Of a DNA stretch of 64,000 nucleotides, positions 46,539 through 57,179 are shown one piece after another; the stretch's first letter is position 1, and every line of letters starts with the position of its first letter. The stretch is taken from the NCBI GenBank assembly GCA_007922195.1, contig ML682118.1, positions 1,390,265-1,454,264 on the forward strand, read 5' to 3'. The notes below the pieces were generated by a model, which worked only from the letters and a program-made list of their open reading frames with translations, did not search any database and was not told the origin of the DNA. The position numbers and the translations under genes were made by a program. Source of the DNA: Podocnemis expansa. Lineage: Eukaryota; Chordata; Testudines; Podocnemididae.

Positions 46539-47235
46539 ATTAAAATGTGGCAGGCAGGTGAAGTAGGCTTTATTCCAGTTTTGCTCAGGAGGGATTCTCA
46601 GTACAGAGATGAAGATCTGAACATAGAACACAATTATGAAAGCAAAACAGATAAACATCAAGCACATCTTAAAGACACTAGCCCGAGTTTCAACGATATA
46701 TGAGTTAGAGCAGAACAGATTGTTGGGCTTAAGAACTTCACAGGAGAACTGATCCACTACGTTGCCTCCACAGAAGGATAGGGCAAATGTGTTCACAGTG
46801 TGCAAAGGTGCACTGAGATTGCAACTTCTCCAGACACTGACAGCCGTTTGGGTACAAGTTGTCCAGTTCATAACTCTCACAGTACAGTGGTTGACAGATA
46901 GCAATGCATTGGCCTATAAGGTAATATCTGCTGAAGCAAAGACAACAAATTGGCTGAAACATCCAGATTAACAAATTGATCTGGTGTTCATGAGGGAATT
47001 TGCTGTGGACTCTAGGATGGTGATAGAGATTCAGCCTGTCTCTGATGGACAGACTCATTGGGAAGAAGTAAATAGTGGTATGAAAGTGGTGGTTGAGGGC
47101 TATAGACATGAGGATGAGTCAGTGCAGGCCAGGTAAATCACTAAGAAACACTACGAAGTGCAATATCTGTAGCTCCCAAACCTCAGAGAATCCCAAGAAA
47201 AGGAACTCAGTCTTGGTGGTTTGCTTGGACCTTTT
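46539..47235 (-). pseudogene. Olfactory receptor pseudogene, family 14-like, 3'-truncated
   Basis: Compared with the intact gene at 61021-61977 it keeps TEFLFLGFSEVWELQILHFV, ALNHHFHTTIYFF, a frame-shifted TM3 / CQPLY.ESYEL stretch, then FCGGNVVDQFSCE and FIIVFYVQIFISVLRIP. At least two frame changes, an IRDRL-region breakdown and loss of everything after CLPHF (TM6-TM7) disable it. The 3' break coincides with the end of MITE B3. No TM7 sequence was recognised on the far side of the MITE. Confidence 0.85.
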
Positions 47236-47239
47236 CTTC

Positions 47240-49250
47240 CGCTGTAGATTATGTGACGGCTGTGGAGGAAAGAACAACAGCAGTGGCCAATGGCCAATAT
47301 CAGAAAGAGGGAAGGAATCAACCTAGTTCTGAGCTTCATAATAACTTGTGAGGTGAATGCCAGAGGAGCACAGCCCATGGCATCTCCATTAATTAGGGCT
47401 GCAGGTGTCTCACACCTCTGACAATAGACCACTAGCCAAGTTCTTTATCACAGTAGTTCAAATAGGATTAACATCCTTAAATGCAGTGGAGCCACTTCAG
47501 TTTATACAAGCTGAGAATGTGTTCCAAGATGTAGGTTAATAAAATTGATTAGAATGGATAGAACAAAGCACACTCCAAATCCAACATTTCTAGCCAAGAT
47601 GGTCCCTTTCTTATGACCAACAGTAGGTTCACAACTTGGACACAAAACAGAATACCAAAATCTCAACACAACACAGCTGTCACTTATTGGGAAGTACAAC
47701 ATCAGCCTGCCGAGTATCAGAAGTCGCAGTTTGGCTGTCATGGGTCCATCCGATACCACATAGATGACCTTCAACTTTTTTACACACTGAGTTATGTTAA
47801 CACATAGCAGCTGCATTTCCTCTTCCATGCAATGACAGGCTGGTAACATGGCTCAGTTACTGCTATACTTCCCTATTTGCCTCTGCCTTTATTGTCTGTG
47901 ATGTGTGAGTCAGGGTATTCAGGAGAGTTGGTTTTTATTCTTGATCTTCTTTTTGGTGCTAGGCAAGTCATTTTCTCTTTGTGTGAATATGTTTCCCCAA
48001 AATCCCTTTGTTTGCCTTCTCTATCTTGGACTTTGTTACCTTTTATGAGGGCAGGCTGTCTAATTACCTATATATTATGTGCACCTACGAGCAGGATTGC
48101 TGTAGAGCTGTGGTAGGGTGGGACAAAGAAATTGGTACTTGAGCAGGAAATATGGGTGCAAGCCCCACTGATCTTTCCTATATCCTTTGACAGCGTCAAC
48201 TAACACAGTTTGTGACTACACTTTTCAACCATTTGCACATCTGTTTAAAGTCACTCACTTTTCTAAAACATGTACATATTTAAAATATAACTTTTCTGCT
48301 GACTCATTTTTACCATATCACAAATATCCCTTTGGAACAGAAATACAATGGTTGCAACAGAATGGATGTGTTTGAAACCATGCTGCTATTGGATGGCATT
48401 AATCCTCCCCACACTGACATAAAACTATGTTTCCAGTTACCCATAATCAGATGATCTCTGGTTGAATTACCTCAAAGGAAAATGGACTTTTGAACTCAAC
48501 ACATTTTTTCTTGGAAAAATCTATGATGTTAGAATGTATTTTGCAAAGCTGAAAACATGTGGTGGTAGTAGTAGTAGCAGTAGTAAAATACATTTTCAAC
48601 AGATTTTAATTGTAACTGATTCTCAGCGTTAAACTAGACCAACATTTTTGCTTCTCACAATTTCAATAAAAACTCATTTTTTCCTCCAAAACCAATCTTA
48701 CCATTCTACATATTTGAAAATAAAAATGTTAAGAGGTGCAATTACAATTAATATTTCTATTATTATATGGGCCTGTATATAATATTGCCGTAGTATTACC
48801 TGTATATTAATATCAATATTTAATTGAAAGAGAAAAATTGCCATGTTGGTCTTTGACTTTCCCCAAACTGTGATACATATGATTCATCATTGCTAGGATT
48901 CTTTGCTCATTTCTCTTTCTAGATCCCTTTGCTGTGCATTCCATCACCAATTTCCATGTCCTTTCCCTGGATTTACTGAGTTTCTCAGCAGTTATTAGCA
49001 GGAAGGTGTCATGTTTTAGGTGAATAATACCCAATGATGAGAAGCATCATTCTCAGAACTCAGTAAGTAGAGCTCTGCAAATATGCAGATATCCACATTA
49101 CATCCATATCTGCACATACAACATGGAGATCCATGGACCATTTCTTGTAGATGGAATTTCTGATACTGATCCACATATTTGTATCCATGAAGGGCTCCAT
49201 CAGTAAGTAAACTTTATTGAAAGAAACTGGAATCAGAGAGGGAACTAGGC
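47240..49250. other. Intergenic DNA, no gene recognised
   Basis: AT-rich, with a (GTA)n-like short repeat near 48563-48585. A 115-codon open frame at 47502-47849 (minus) has hydrophobic stretches but no recognisable family and is not annotated as a gene. Confidence 0.4.
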
Positions 49251-49399
49251 AGACAGGTTTCCTGGGGCACTTAAAGACTAAGAGTATGTCTATATGTCTT
49301 TTTTTTTTTTTTTTTTAATTTCAAAACAACACTAGTTGTTCCAAAATGAAAAAGACTATGTCCACATGACATTTTCCTGTTTTGAAACGACGGTTATTT

Positions 49400-50640
49400 T
49401 GAAACCCTGGGAGGAAGGGCCTTCGCACCCTGGGAGGAAGGGCCATCTGTCCTCAGCACCCTGGCCAGAGTGATGAGGGAAGACCACCATGAGCAATGGG
49501 GGGCTGCCCCCAAGCCAACCAGCGGGGAACCCCACGGCAAGGAGCCCTGCACCCCACTTCTCCAGCCATGGGGCTTCTGCAGCTAAGCCCCATGGCAGTG
49601 AGCACTGCGCTCCCCCTCTCCCATCACAGGGCATCTGGAGCTGAGCCCTACGGCAGGGAGCCCCGCTCCCCCCTTCTCTTGCCATGGGGCTTCGGCCACC
49701 GAGCCCTGCAGCAAGCAGCCCCACCCCCCCTCCCAATGCAGGGCTGTGGAGCTGAGCCCCATGGCAGGGACCCCTGTGACCCCTTCTCCCGCCGTGGGGC
49801 TTCTGGAGCCAAGCCTCACGGAAAGCAGCCTTGCACCTCCCCGTTCTGCCGCAGGGCTTCTGGAGCCAGGCCCTGCAGATAGCAGCCCTATACTCCCCTT
49901 CTGGCACTGTGGGGTTTCTGGAGCTGAGCCCCGTGACCTCTTCTCCCAACGAGGGGCTTCTGCCGCGGAGCCCTGTGGCAAGCAGCCCTGTGCCCCCCAT
50001 CTCCCACTGCAGGGTTTCTGGAGCTGAGCCCCGCAGCAAGCAGCCCCATGCCCCCATTCTCCCGCCATGGGGCTTCTGTCCCCATGGCGGGAAAAGGGGG
50101 CTGCAGGGTCCCTGCCGTGGGGCTAGGAGGCAGAAGCTCTGTGGCAGGATAAGGGGGCATGGGGCTGCTTGCCACGGAGCTTGGCTCCCAAAGCCCCACA
50201 GCTGGAAAAGGCAGGCGCCCCCGCTCCCACACGCCCAGCGCCCCCGCTCCCACACGCCCAGCCCTGGGGCAGCCAGGGCTGCGGGGAAAGCGGGGCACCC
50301 CTGCTCCCTGCCGTGGGGCTCAGGAGCAGCCCCTGCGGTGGGGAAAGCTGCACTAGACCCCCCACCAGCTGGAGAAGTCCCTAGCTGGGGGGGCTGGGGG
50401 GAGTCGCTGCAGGGGATCTCACCAGCCCACCAGGGCTAGGGTCACTCTGAGCGGGCAGGGGTTTAGCAGCTGCGGCTTCTGCCAGACTGCTGGGGGATCC
50501 CTGCCATTGGGGGCTTTTTCCCCTGCCTGGCTCTCCAGGTGAGAGCCAGGCAGGGGATTCAGTGGCAACATGGGCCACAGCGGGCCATGTTGCCACACCT
50601 CCTAGGGTGCCCCTGTCCTGAAGCAAAATAGTATGGCCAC
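49400..50640. repeat. GC-rich degenerate minisatellite
   Basis: Roughly 60-65-bp units with the recurring phrase ggggcttctggagctgagcccc, then tggcaagcagcccc and a gccccccattctcccgcc-like run, repeated about ten times between 49560 and 50110, then diverging. Very GC-rich against an AT-rich surrounding. Long open frames on both strands (up to 299 codons) follow the repeat unit, whose length is close to a multiple of three, and are not genes. Confidence 0.8.
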
Positions 50641-50820
50641 ACAGAGGACATGCTATTTTGTTTTGAGATGTTACCTTATTTTGAACTAATTTTTTTTAAG
50701 TTCGAAATACGCCATCTTGAAATAATGCTTTTATTTTCATAGAATCATAGAATCCTAGGGTTGGAAGGGACCTCATAGGTCATCTAGTCCAACCCCCTGC
50801 CAGAGGCAGGACCACTCCCA

Positions 50821-53815
50821 CTAAACCATCCCAGTCATGGTTTTGTCCAGCTTGGCCTTAAACACCTCCAAAGATGGACAATCCACCACCTCCCTCGGCA
50901 GCTCATTCCAATGCTTCACCACTCGCCTGGTAAAAAAGTTTTTTCTAATATCCAGCCTTGACCTCCCTAACCGCAACTTGAGACCATTGCTCCTTGTTCT
51001 GTCCTCTGTTACCACCGAGAACAGTTGAGCTCCATCTTCCTTAGAGCATCCCTTCAAGTAGTTGAAGGTTGCTATCAAATCCCCCCTCAATCTTCTCTTC
51101 TGCAGACTAAATAAGCCTAATGCTTTCAGTATATCCTCATAGGGCTTGTGCTCCAGCCCTTTAATCATTTTGGTTGCCCTCCTCTGAACTCTCTCTAGCA
51201 TGTCACTGTCCTTTCTGTAGTGGCAAGCCCAAAACTGAACATAGTATTCTAGATGTGGCTTCACCAGCGCAGAATAAGGGGAATGATCACATCCCTTGAT
51301 CTGTTGGTAATCCTTCTTTTGATGCAGCCCAGTATGCCATTGGCCTTTTTGGAAGTAAGAGCACACTGCTGACTCATATCTAGCTTCCCATCCACCATGA
51401 CCCCCAGGTCCTTTTCTATACTGCTGCTACTTAGCTGAATGTTTCCCAGCCTGTAGCGGTGCATGGGTTTTTTCTGTCCCACATGCAGGATTTTAAACTT
51501 GTCCTTATTGAACTTCATAAGATTTTTACTGGCCCACTGTTCCAATTTATCTAGGTCTCCCTGAATCCTGTCCTTGCCCTCCAACATGTCTACTGTTCCC
51601 CCCAGCTTGGTGTTATCCGTAAACTTACTGAGAGTGCAGTCTATTCCATCATCCAGATCATTGATGAAAATGTTGAACAGAACCGGCCCCAGGACCGAAC
51701 TCTGGGGCACACGACTCGTGACTGGTTGCCAGCTAGACATGGAACCATTGATTCCTACATGCTGAAATCGTTGATCTAGCCAGTTCTCTATCCACCTTAT
51801 AGTCCACCTATCCAACCCATACTTCCTTAATTTGCCAATGAGAATGCTGTGGGAAACTGTATCAAAAGCCTTGCTAAAATCAAGGTATAGCACATCAACG
51901 ATGCTTCCTGCATCTAGAAAACCAGTCATCTGATCATAGAAGGAAATGAGGTTGGTCAGACATGATTTACCCTTGGTGAATCCATGCTGACTGTTCCTGA
52001 TCAATTTATTTTCTTCTAAGTGTTTGAAGATGGATTCTTTGAGAATCTGCTCCATAATTTTGCCAGGGATTGAGGTGAGGCTGAGTGGTCTATATTTCCC
52101 CGGATCCTCCTTTTTCCCTTTCTTGAAAATAAGCACTACATTTGTTTTTCTCCAATCCTCTGGCACCTCCCCTGTTCTCCATGAGTTTGAAAGATAACGG
52201 CCAGCGGTGCTGCTATCTCATCGGCCAATTCCCTCAGCAACCTTGGATTCAGTTCATCCGGCCCCATGGACTTGTGCACATCCAGCTTCTTTAAGCAGTC
52301 CCTAACCTGACTTTCTGTCACCAAAGGCCTCTCTTCTTCTCTCCAATCTGCCATACCCATGGTAGTGGGGTGGGAGCTGACCCTGCCTGTGAAAACTGAA
52401 GCAAAAAAAGCATTGAGCACTTCAGCTTTTTCTTCATCCTCTGTCACGAGGATGCCTGCCCCATTCAGCAAGGGACCTACACCATCCCTGATCCTCTTCT
52501 TGTTATTAACATACTTGTAGAACCCCTTCTTGTTATCCTTTACATCCCTCGCTAGCCGCAGCTCCATTTGTCCTTTGGCCTTTCTGATTTTATCCCTGCA
52601 GTCCCTAGCAATATCTTTATATGTCTCCTTGGTCATCTGACCAAGCTTCCACTTCCTGTAAGCTTCCTTTTTATGTTTAAGCTCAGAGCAGAATTCTCTG
52701 CTAAGCCATTCTGGCTGCCTCACATGTTTGCTCTTTCTCCTAATTGGAATGGCAACTTCCTGTGCCCTTAGCAGGGTTTCTTTAAAATATAACCACCTTT
52801 CTTGGACTCCTTTCCCCTTCAGATTAGCTTCCCAAGGGATCCTGCCCATCATTTCCCTGAGGGAGCCAAAATCTGCTCTTTTGAAGTCCAGGGATTTTGT
52901 TTTGCTTCTTTCCTTCCTTCCTTTAATCAGCATCCTGAACTCAACCATGTCATGGTCACTACTGCCTAGCTTGCCATTTACCTATACCTCCCTGATCAAT
53001 TCTTCCCTGTTTGTGAGTAGCAGGTCGAGAGGTGCAAGGCCCCTAGTTGATTCCTCCAGCATTTGTACTAGAAAGTTGTCCCCAACACACTCTAAAAACT
53101 TCCTGGATTGCACATGCACTGCTGTATTGGCCTCCCAGCAGATGTCAGGGTAATTAAAGTCCCCCATGAGCACCAGGGCCTGTGATCTAGAAGCTTCCGC
53201 TAGTTGTCCATAGAACACCTCATCCACCTCCTGCTTCTGGTCTGGTGGTCTATAGCAGACCCCCACCACAACATCCCCCTTGTTGCTTTCCCCTCTCAAT
53301 GTAACCCACAGACTTTCTACTGGCACGCTTCCACTTCCATAATGGAGCTCTGAGCAGTCATAGAGCTCTTTTACATATAACGCTACTCCTCCCCCTCTTC
53401 TTCCCTGCCTGTCTTTCCTGAACAGTTTATACCCATCCATGGCAGAGCTCCAGTCGTGCAGACTATCCCACCACATCTCCGTTATTCCTATGATATCAGA
53501 GCTCCTTGTCTGTGCTAGTACTTCCAATTCTTCCTGTTTATTTCCCAGGCTCCTCGCATTAGTGTATAGGTACCTAAGATACCTGGTCAATTGCCCTACT
53601 TTGTCAGTTTCGTTTTCAATTCTATTACATATATCTCCTTGCATTTTTTCTTGGAGTCCTCCTCCCCCACTCTTCTCATGTGTTGGGGCTTCAGTGGAAC
53701 ATTTAAGACAATTATTTGATTCCCCCCCCCATATTCCAACTACCTTCTCTTTTATTCCTGGTACTACAGTCCCAACACCCCCCAAGTTCCATCCCTTCTC
53801 CCAGATCTCCTACAT
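50821..53815 (-). pseudogene. CR1 ORF2 endonuclease-reverse transcriptase, disabled
   Basis: Starts at an ATG at 53815 whose second codon is TAG (TGG in copy 1). The APE endonuclease has [37 protein letters not shown] and GSSDH. An in-frame TAG interrupts at about 52984. RT has YRPLSLTSIPGK, KAFDTVSH and VPQSSVLGPVLF (canonical PQGS altered), and the active site reads FTDN instead of FADD, losing a catalytic Asp. Frameshifts lie at about 52136-52166 and 51261-51366. The C-terminus has [11 protein letters not shown]. In life this protein nicks target DNA and copies the element RNA at the nick. Here it is inactive on several counts. Confidence 0.92.
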
Positions 53816-53857
53816 TGCCACTTACCTGTGGGCTTTGGTCTCCTTCCCCCGTTGAAC

Positions 53858-54922
53858 CTAGTTTAAAGCCCTCCTCACTAGGTCAGCCAGTCTGTGCCCA
53901 TACACGCTCTTCCCCTTCCTGGACAGGTAAAGGCCATCTCTGCCTATCAATCCTCTGTCCTGAAACAGAACTCCATGGTCAAAGAAGCTGATTCCCTCCT
54001 GACCACACCATCTTCTCAGCCAGGCATTCACCTCTAGGATGCATCTGTCTCTCCTCAGGCCTCTAGCCTTGACTGGAAGGATCGATGAGAACACCACCTG
54101 TGCTCGAAACTCCTTCACCCTTGCTCCCAGAGCCCTGAAGTCACCTTTGATCTGCTGAGGATCACCTCTCGCAGTATCATTGGTACCGACATGGATAAGA
54201 AGCATGGGGTACTAGTCTGAGGGGCGGATGATTTTTGACAGTCCCTCTGTTACATCTCGAATACGGGCACCTGGCAGGCAGCATACCTCCTTAGAGGCCT
54301 TGTCAGGGCTACAGATGGGTGCCTCTGTTCCTCTCAGGAGGGAGTCCCCAATCACCACAACCCTATGTTTCCTCTTAGGTGAGGTAGCTGTGTTCTCCCC
54401 AGCCTCTGGTGTGGATGGTCTCTCCTCTACCTCCTTCATCGTGTCCAGCACCGCATAATGGCTCCTCACCACAATGGATGGTGGGATGTGAGCAGGCGTG
54501 GAGCACTGTCTGCTGCCAGAGGTGACCAGCTGTCTGTGTCCTCCCTCTGCCATAGGCATCCCGTCCGTTTCCAGAGCTGTGGCAGTAGCCCTTGGCACCG
54601 GGATAGGGACCTCCTTCTTGCAGGTCTCATCATGGACACTGTCAAGGAACTTTTCCAGGGCATAGATACCCCTGAGTCGTGACACCTCCTCCTGTAACTC
54701 TCCTACCTGTTTCCAGAGATGTGCCACCAGAAGGCACCTATCACATAGGCTCATCTCCCTAGCCTGATCATCAGTGGCAGGAAAATGAAGGCCACAGTCC
54801 TTGCAAATCCACACCAGGATCTGGTTGGAGATATCCATTGTCAGACACTCTGTCTGGCTACAAACAGTGGCAAAGGAAACAGCAGGGGCACTGGCGCCAG
54901 CAGTGCGGCTCCTCTTCACCAT
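53858..54922 (-). pseudogene. CR1 ORF1 (zinc-finger, coiled-coil, SGNH esterase-like), one stop
   Basis: Best start is the ATG at 54922 (MVKRSRTAG), because the frame upstream only opens on GTG. N-terminal CKDCGLHF...CDRC (C-x2-C pairs) resembles a zinc finger, followed by a short heptad-like stretch (LWKQVGELQEEVSRLRG). An SGNH hydrolase-like domain then has VVIGDSLLRG (block I) and HVGTND (block III). The last block reads DGLYLS, with Tyr where DGxHLS-type enzymes have the catalytic His. A TAG at about 54212 replaces the Tyr of copy 1 (SDYYSN). CR1 ORF1 is thought to act in RNA binding and assembly. Confidence 0.88.
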
Positions 54923-55498
54923 CTTGGCCTCACCAAACTCCTCCTCAAACTCCCTTGCAAACTTCCCTGTTTGCTGTCCCCTGTTCACAAGCTCCCTCTG
55001 GTCACTCTAGCAGTGGCTTTTAAAGGCCTTCTCTGCCTAGCTCAGCCCTTGCCCCTTGCTAGTCACACAGGGGGCAGGCCAATCACAAGGCTGCTAGAGG
55101 CTGGTGATTAAAGGGGATCAGAGAACAATGGTGCAAACAGCCCCCACCCAATCACACAAGCACAGTCCCACAACTAACAGCAATCACCTGTAGGGAAAAA
55201 GACACAAGGAAATCACCTGGAGGGAAAAAGGCACAAACACACAGTCAGCTAATCACCAAAGTTCAAAATGACAGTTCAAAATAAGCGTTTGCATGTTGAC
55301 ATAGCCTAACAGATTTATTTTTTGCATGAGTTTTCATGGGAAACAATCTCACTTTCTCAGATTCTTCAAAGATGGGGGGAACTGACAGAAAGGAATGAAA
55401 ATAAATGCAAGGGAGTGTAAAACATGGGATTAAGTCATACAGTAACAGCAAATCAGGGCAGTTGTTAAGGTTCAAAGCCCGGGAATTCTGAAGTGAAA

Positions 55499-55810
55499 TT
55501 ACCTGTTGTAATGGGAAAAGAGCCCACAGTCTCGATTTAATCCTGCTGTAACACAATTTAATTTGAATATTAATTCCAATTCACTTGTTTCTCTTTGAAG
55601 TCTTGATGTTCCACTAATGTCCCTGAGTATGGTCATTAACAAATCATTTATAAAGTGATTAGAAAGGTGGAGGTGCTCAGCAACTGTTTTTTCTGTTTTG
55701 TGATTTCTGATGTCTGTTTTGTGTTCATTTATTCTTCTGTGCAGAGATTCTCCTGTGTCTCCAATGCATAAAGTGTTGAGGCATTTCTGGCACATGATGG
55801 CATAGATCAC
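55499..55810 (-). pseudogene. Penelope-like element GIY-YIG endonuclease C-terminal part
   Basis: A 103-codon open frame with an IYAIMCQKC start (the first half of GIY-YIG: Y-x-I-x-C), NTLCIGDTGESLHRRINEHKTDI (second half and the conserved Arg helix) and a TVAEHLH motif. This order is that of PLE GIY-YIG domains. The usual catalytic Glu/Asn region is followed by ETSELELIFKLN. The reverse transcriptase that normally precedes it is absent, so this is a truncated copy. Confidence 0.78.
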
Positions 55811-55968
55811 ATTTGTTAGTCAGCAGGTAATGAGCCTTTGCTGGAGTAGCTGGCTTGATTAGGACGTATGGCGCAGATATGTGGGCAAAGTTGGCAATGT
55901 GGTTTGTTGCAGGGGTGTGTGCCTATTTTAATGTTTCTGTTGTTAGATCTGTAGTTGCTGGTGAGTAT

Positions 55969-56530
55969 GGCTATGTCCACATATAAATTATTTTGAAATG
56001 AGTTATTTTGAAATAAAGTCCTTATTCTGAAATAAGTTAATTCAAATTAAGCGAAAGCCTGCTTTCAAAACAGGTGTTATTTCAAAATGGTTATTTCAAA
56101 ATCAGGCCATTTGGGCATGTTGTTTCGAAACAGTTGTTTTCATAGAATCATAGGGTTGGAAGGGACCTCAAAGGTCATCTAGTCCAACCGCCTGCCAGAG
56201 GCAGGACCATTCCCACTAAACCATCCCAGTCAAGTTTTTGTCCAGCTGGGCCTTAAACACCTCCAAAGATGGAGATTTCACCACCTCCCTCGGCAGCTCA
56301 TACAATGGTGTTGTTTCGAAACATGTCCAAACGGCATTGTTTTGAAATAACCATTTCGAAATAACAGCTGTTTCAAAATGAATGGGGTTTAAGCTGTTTC
56401 AAAATGATGGTTCTTATTTCAAAATGACAGAGCCCGTCATTTCAAAACAAGAAAACGTCGTGTGGACATACAGTTTTTTATTTCAAAATAACCAGTGTTA
56501 TTTCGAAATAAAAGAGATGTGTGGACATAC
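55969..56530. mobile_element. Palindromic MITE, TTATTTCGAAATAA type (A3), with a CR1 tail inside
   Basis: Left end ggctatgtccacatat and right end agatgtgtggacatac are inverted repeats. TAT flanks both sides (55966-55968 and 56531-56533). The interior shares the ttattttgaaataa / gtttcgaaacag word order with A1 and A2. A CR1 tail (about 56140-56305) is inserted in it. Confidence 0.82.
56140..56305 (-). mobile_element. CR1 LINE 3'-end fragment nested in MITE A3
   Basis: catagaatcatagggttggaagggacc and onward to caccacctccctcggcagctca match copy 2 (50740-50905) almost base for base, so this is a young insertion. Confidence 0.93.
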
Positions 56531-56645
56531 TATCTGTTTAAGATTGGGTGGCTGTCTGTAGGTGAGGAGAGGTCTTTGTCCCAAGGCTAAGGAGAGTGAG
56601 GAGTCATCTTTTAAAATAGGCTGGAGGTCCTTAATGATCTAGCAA

Positions 56646-57178
56646 AAAAACAAGGAGTCATGTGGCACTTTAAGACTAATAGATTTATTATTCACATGAG
56701 CTTTCGTGGGAGAAAAATCCCACTTCATCAGATGCTTCAAAGATGGGTTAACTTACAGAATGCAATGAAAATAAATGCAAGGGGGTGTAAAACATAGGAT
56801 CAGGTCATACAGTAACAGCAAATCAGCACAGTTATTAGGTTCAAACCATGGGAAGCCTGAAGTCAAGTTACCTTTTGTAATGGGAAAAGAACCCATAGTC
56901 TCAATTAAGTCCTGCTTTCACAGAGTTTAGCCTGCATATTAATTCGAGTTTCACTGTTTCTCTTTGAAGTCTTGATGTCCCAGCCACATCTCTGATGACA
57001 GTCGTTGACAAATCATTCATTGAGTGATTAGAAAGATGGAAGTGCTCAGGAACTGGTTTCTTTGCTCTGTGATTTCTGATATCAGCTCTGTGTTCATTTA
57101 TCCTTTTGTGCAGCGATCATCCTGTTTGTCTAATGTATAAGGTGTTGGGGCATTTCTTGCAGATGATGGCATGTAAGT
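56646..57178 (-). mobile_element. Penelope-like element copy 2, head-to-tail with copy 1
   Basis: Begins with the PLE 3' tail (ggagtcatgtggcactttaagactaatagattt) directly where copy 1 sequence ends, then parallels 55307-55800: ttcatcagatgcttcaaagatgg, gcaatgaaaataaatgcaaggg, ttgtaatgggaaaaga and the eroded GIY-YIG region. The two copies are therefore in tandem. It ends at a MITE near 57180. Confidence 0.82.
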
Positions 57179-57179
57179 A

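Larger units (their letters stand above)
50739..55258 (-). mobile_element. Near full-length CR1 LINE (copy 2)
   Basis: About 4.5 kb, minus strand. The 3' terminus with repeated catagaatcatagaatc lies at 50739, followed upstream by the 3' UTR, ORF2 (50821-53815), a short spacer, ORF1 (53858-54922) and a 5' UTR to about 55258 that contains a duplicated segment (aatcacctgtagggaaaaag / aatcacctggagggaaaaag at about 55185 and 55211). Near-complete length makes it unusual among CR1 copies. Nonsense and frameshift changes make it inactive. Confidence 0.9.
49282..55306. mobile_element. Palindromic MITE with GC-rich tandem core (E), containing a full-length CR1
   Basis: Left end gagtatgtctatatg and right end gcatgttgacatagcc are inverted relatives of the shared MITE terminus. 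TAA occurs on both sides (49279-49281 and 55307-55309), and the PLE tail at 56.67 kb reads aagactaatagattt, giving the empty site. Arms contain ttttgaaacg / ttgaactaa / gaaataa palindromes. A GC-rich tandem core lies at 49400-50640, and the CR1 is inserted in the right part at 50739-55258. A second inward terminus-like sequence (gactatgtccacatgac) at about 49353 hints at a nested or double-ended structure. Confidence 0.65.
49256..56645 (-). mobile_element. Penelope-like element copy 1, carrying nested insertions
   Basis: Minus-strand PLE. Its 3' tail (ggggcacttaaagactaa) at 49256-49281 is separated from the continuation (taacagatttattttttgcatgag) at 55307 by MITE E plus CR1. The GIY-YIG coding region follows at 55499-55810, then a second MITE (A3) at 55969-56530, then more PLE sequence to 56645. 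PLEs are retroelements with a telomerase-related RT and usually a C-terminal GIY-YIG endonuclease; the RT part is not present here. Confidence 0.8.

Noticed and set aside
47502..47849. A 115-codon frame (minus) with hydrophobic stretches
   Set aside because: No receptor motif or other family signature, no neighbouring support, and a length within chance expectation.
49356..50255. A 299-codon open frame (minus) and large overlapping frames on both strands
   Set aside because: The frames follow a GC-rich tandem repeat whose unit is near a multiple of three. The translation is repetitive and of no known family, and the array lies inside a MITE.
52728..53855. Plus-strand frames of about 140 codons
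   Set aside because: They are antisense to the CR1 endonuclease and spacer, with no independent signature.
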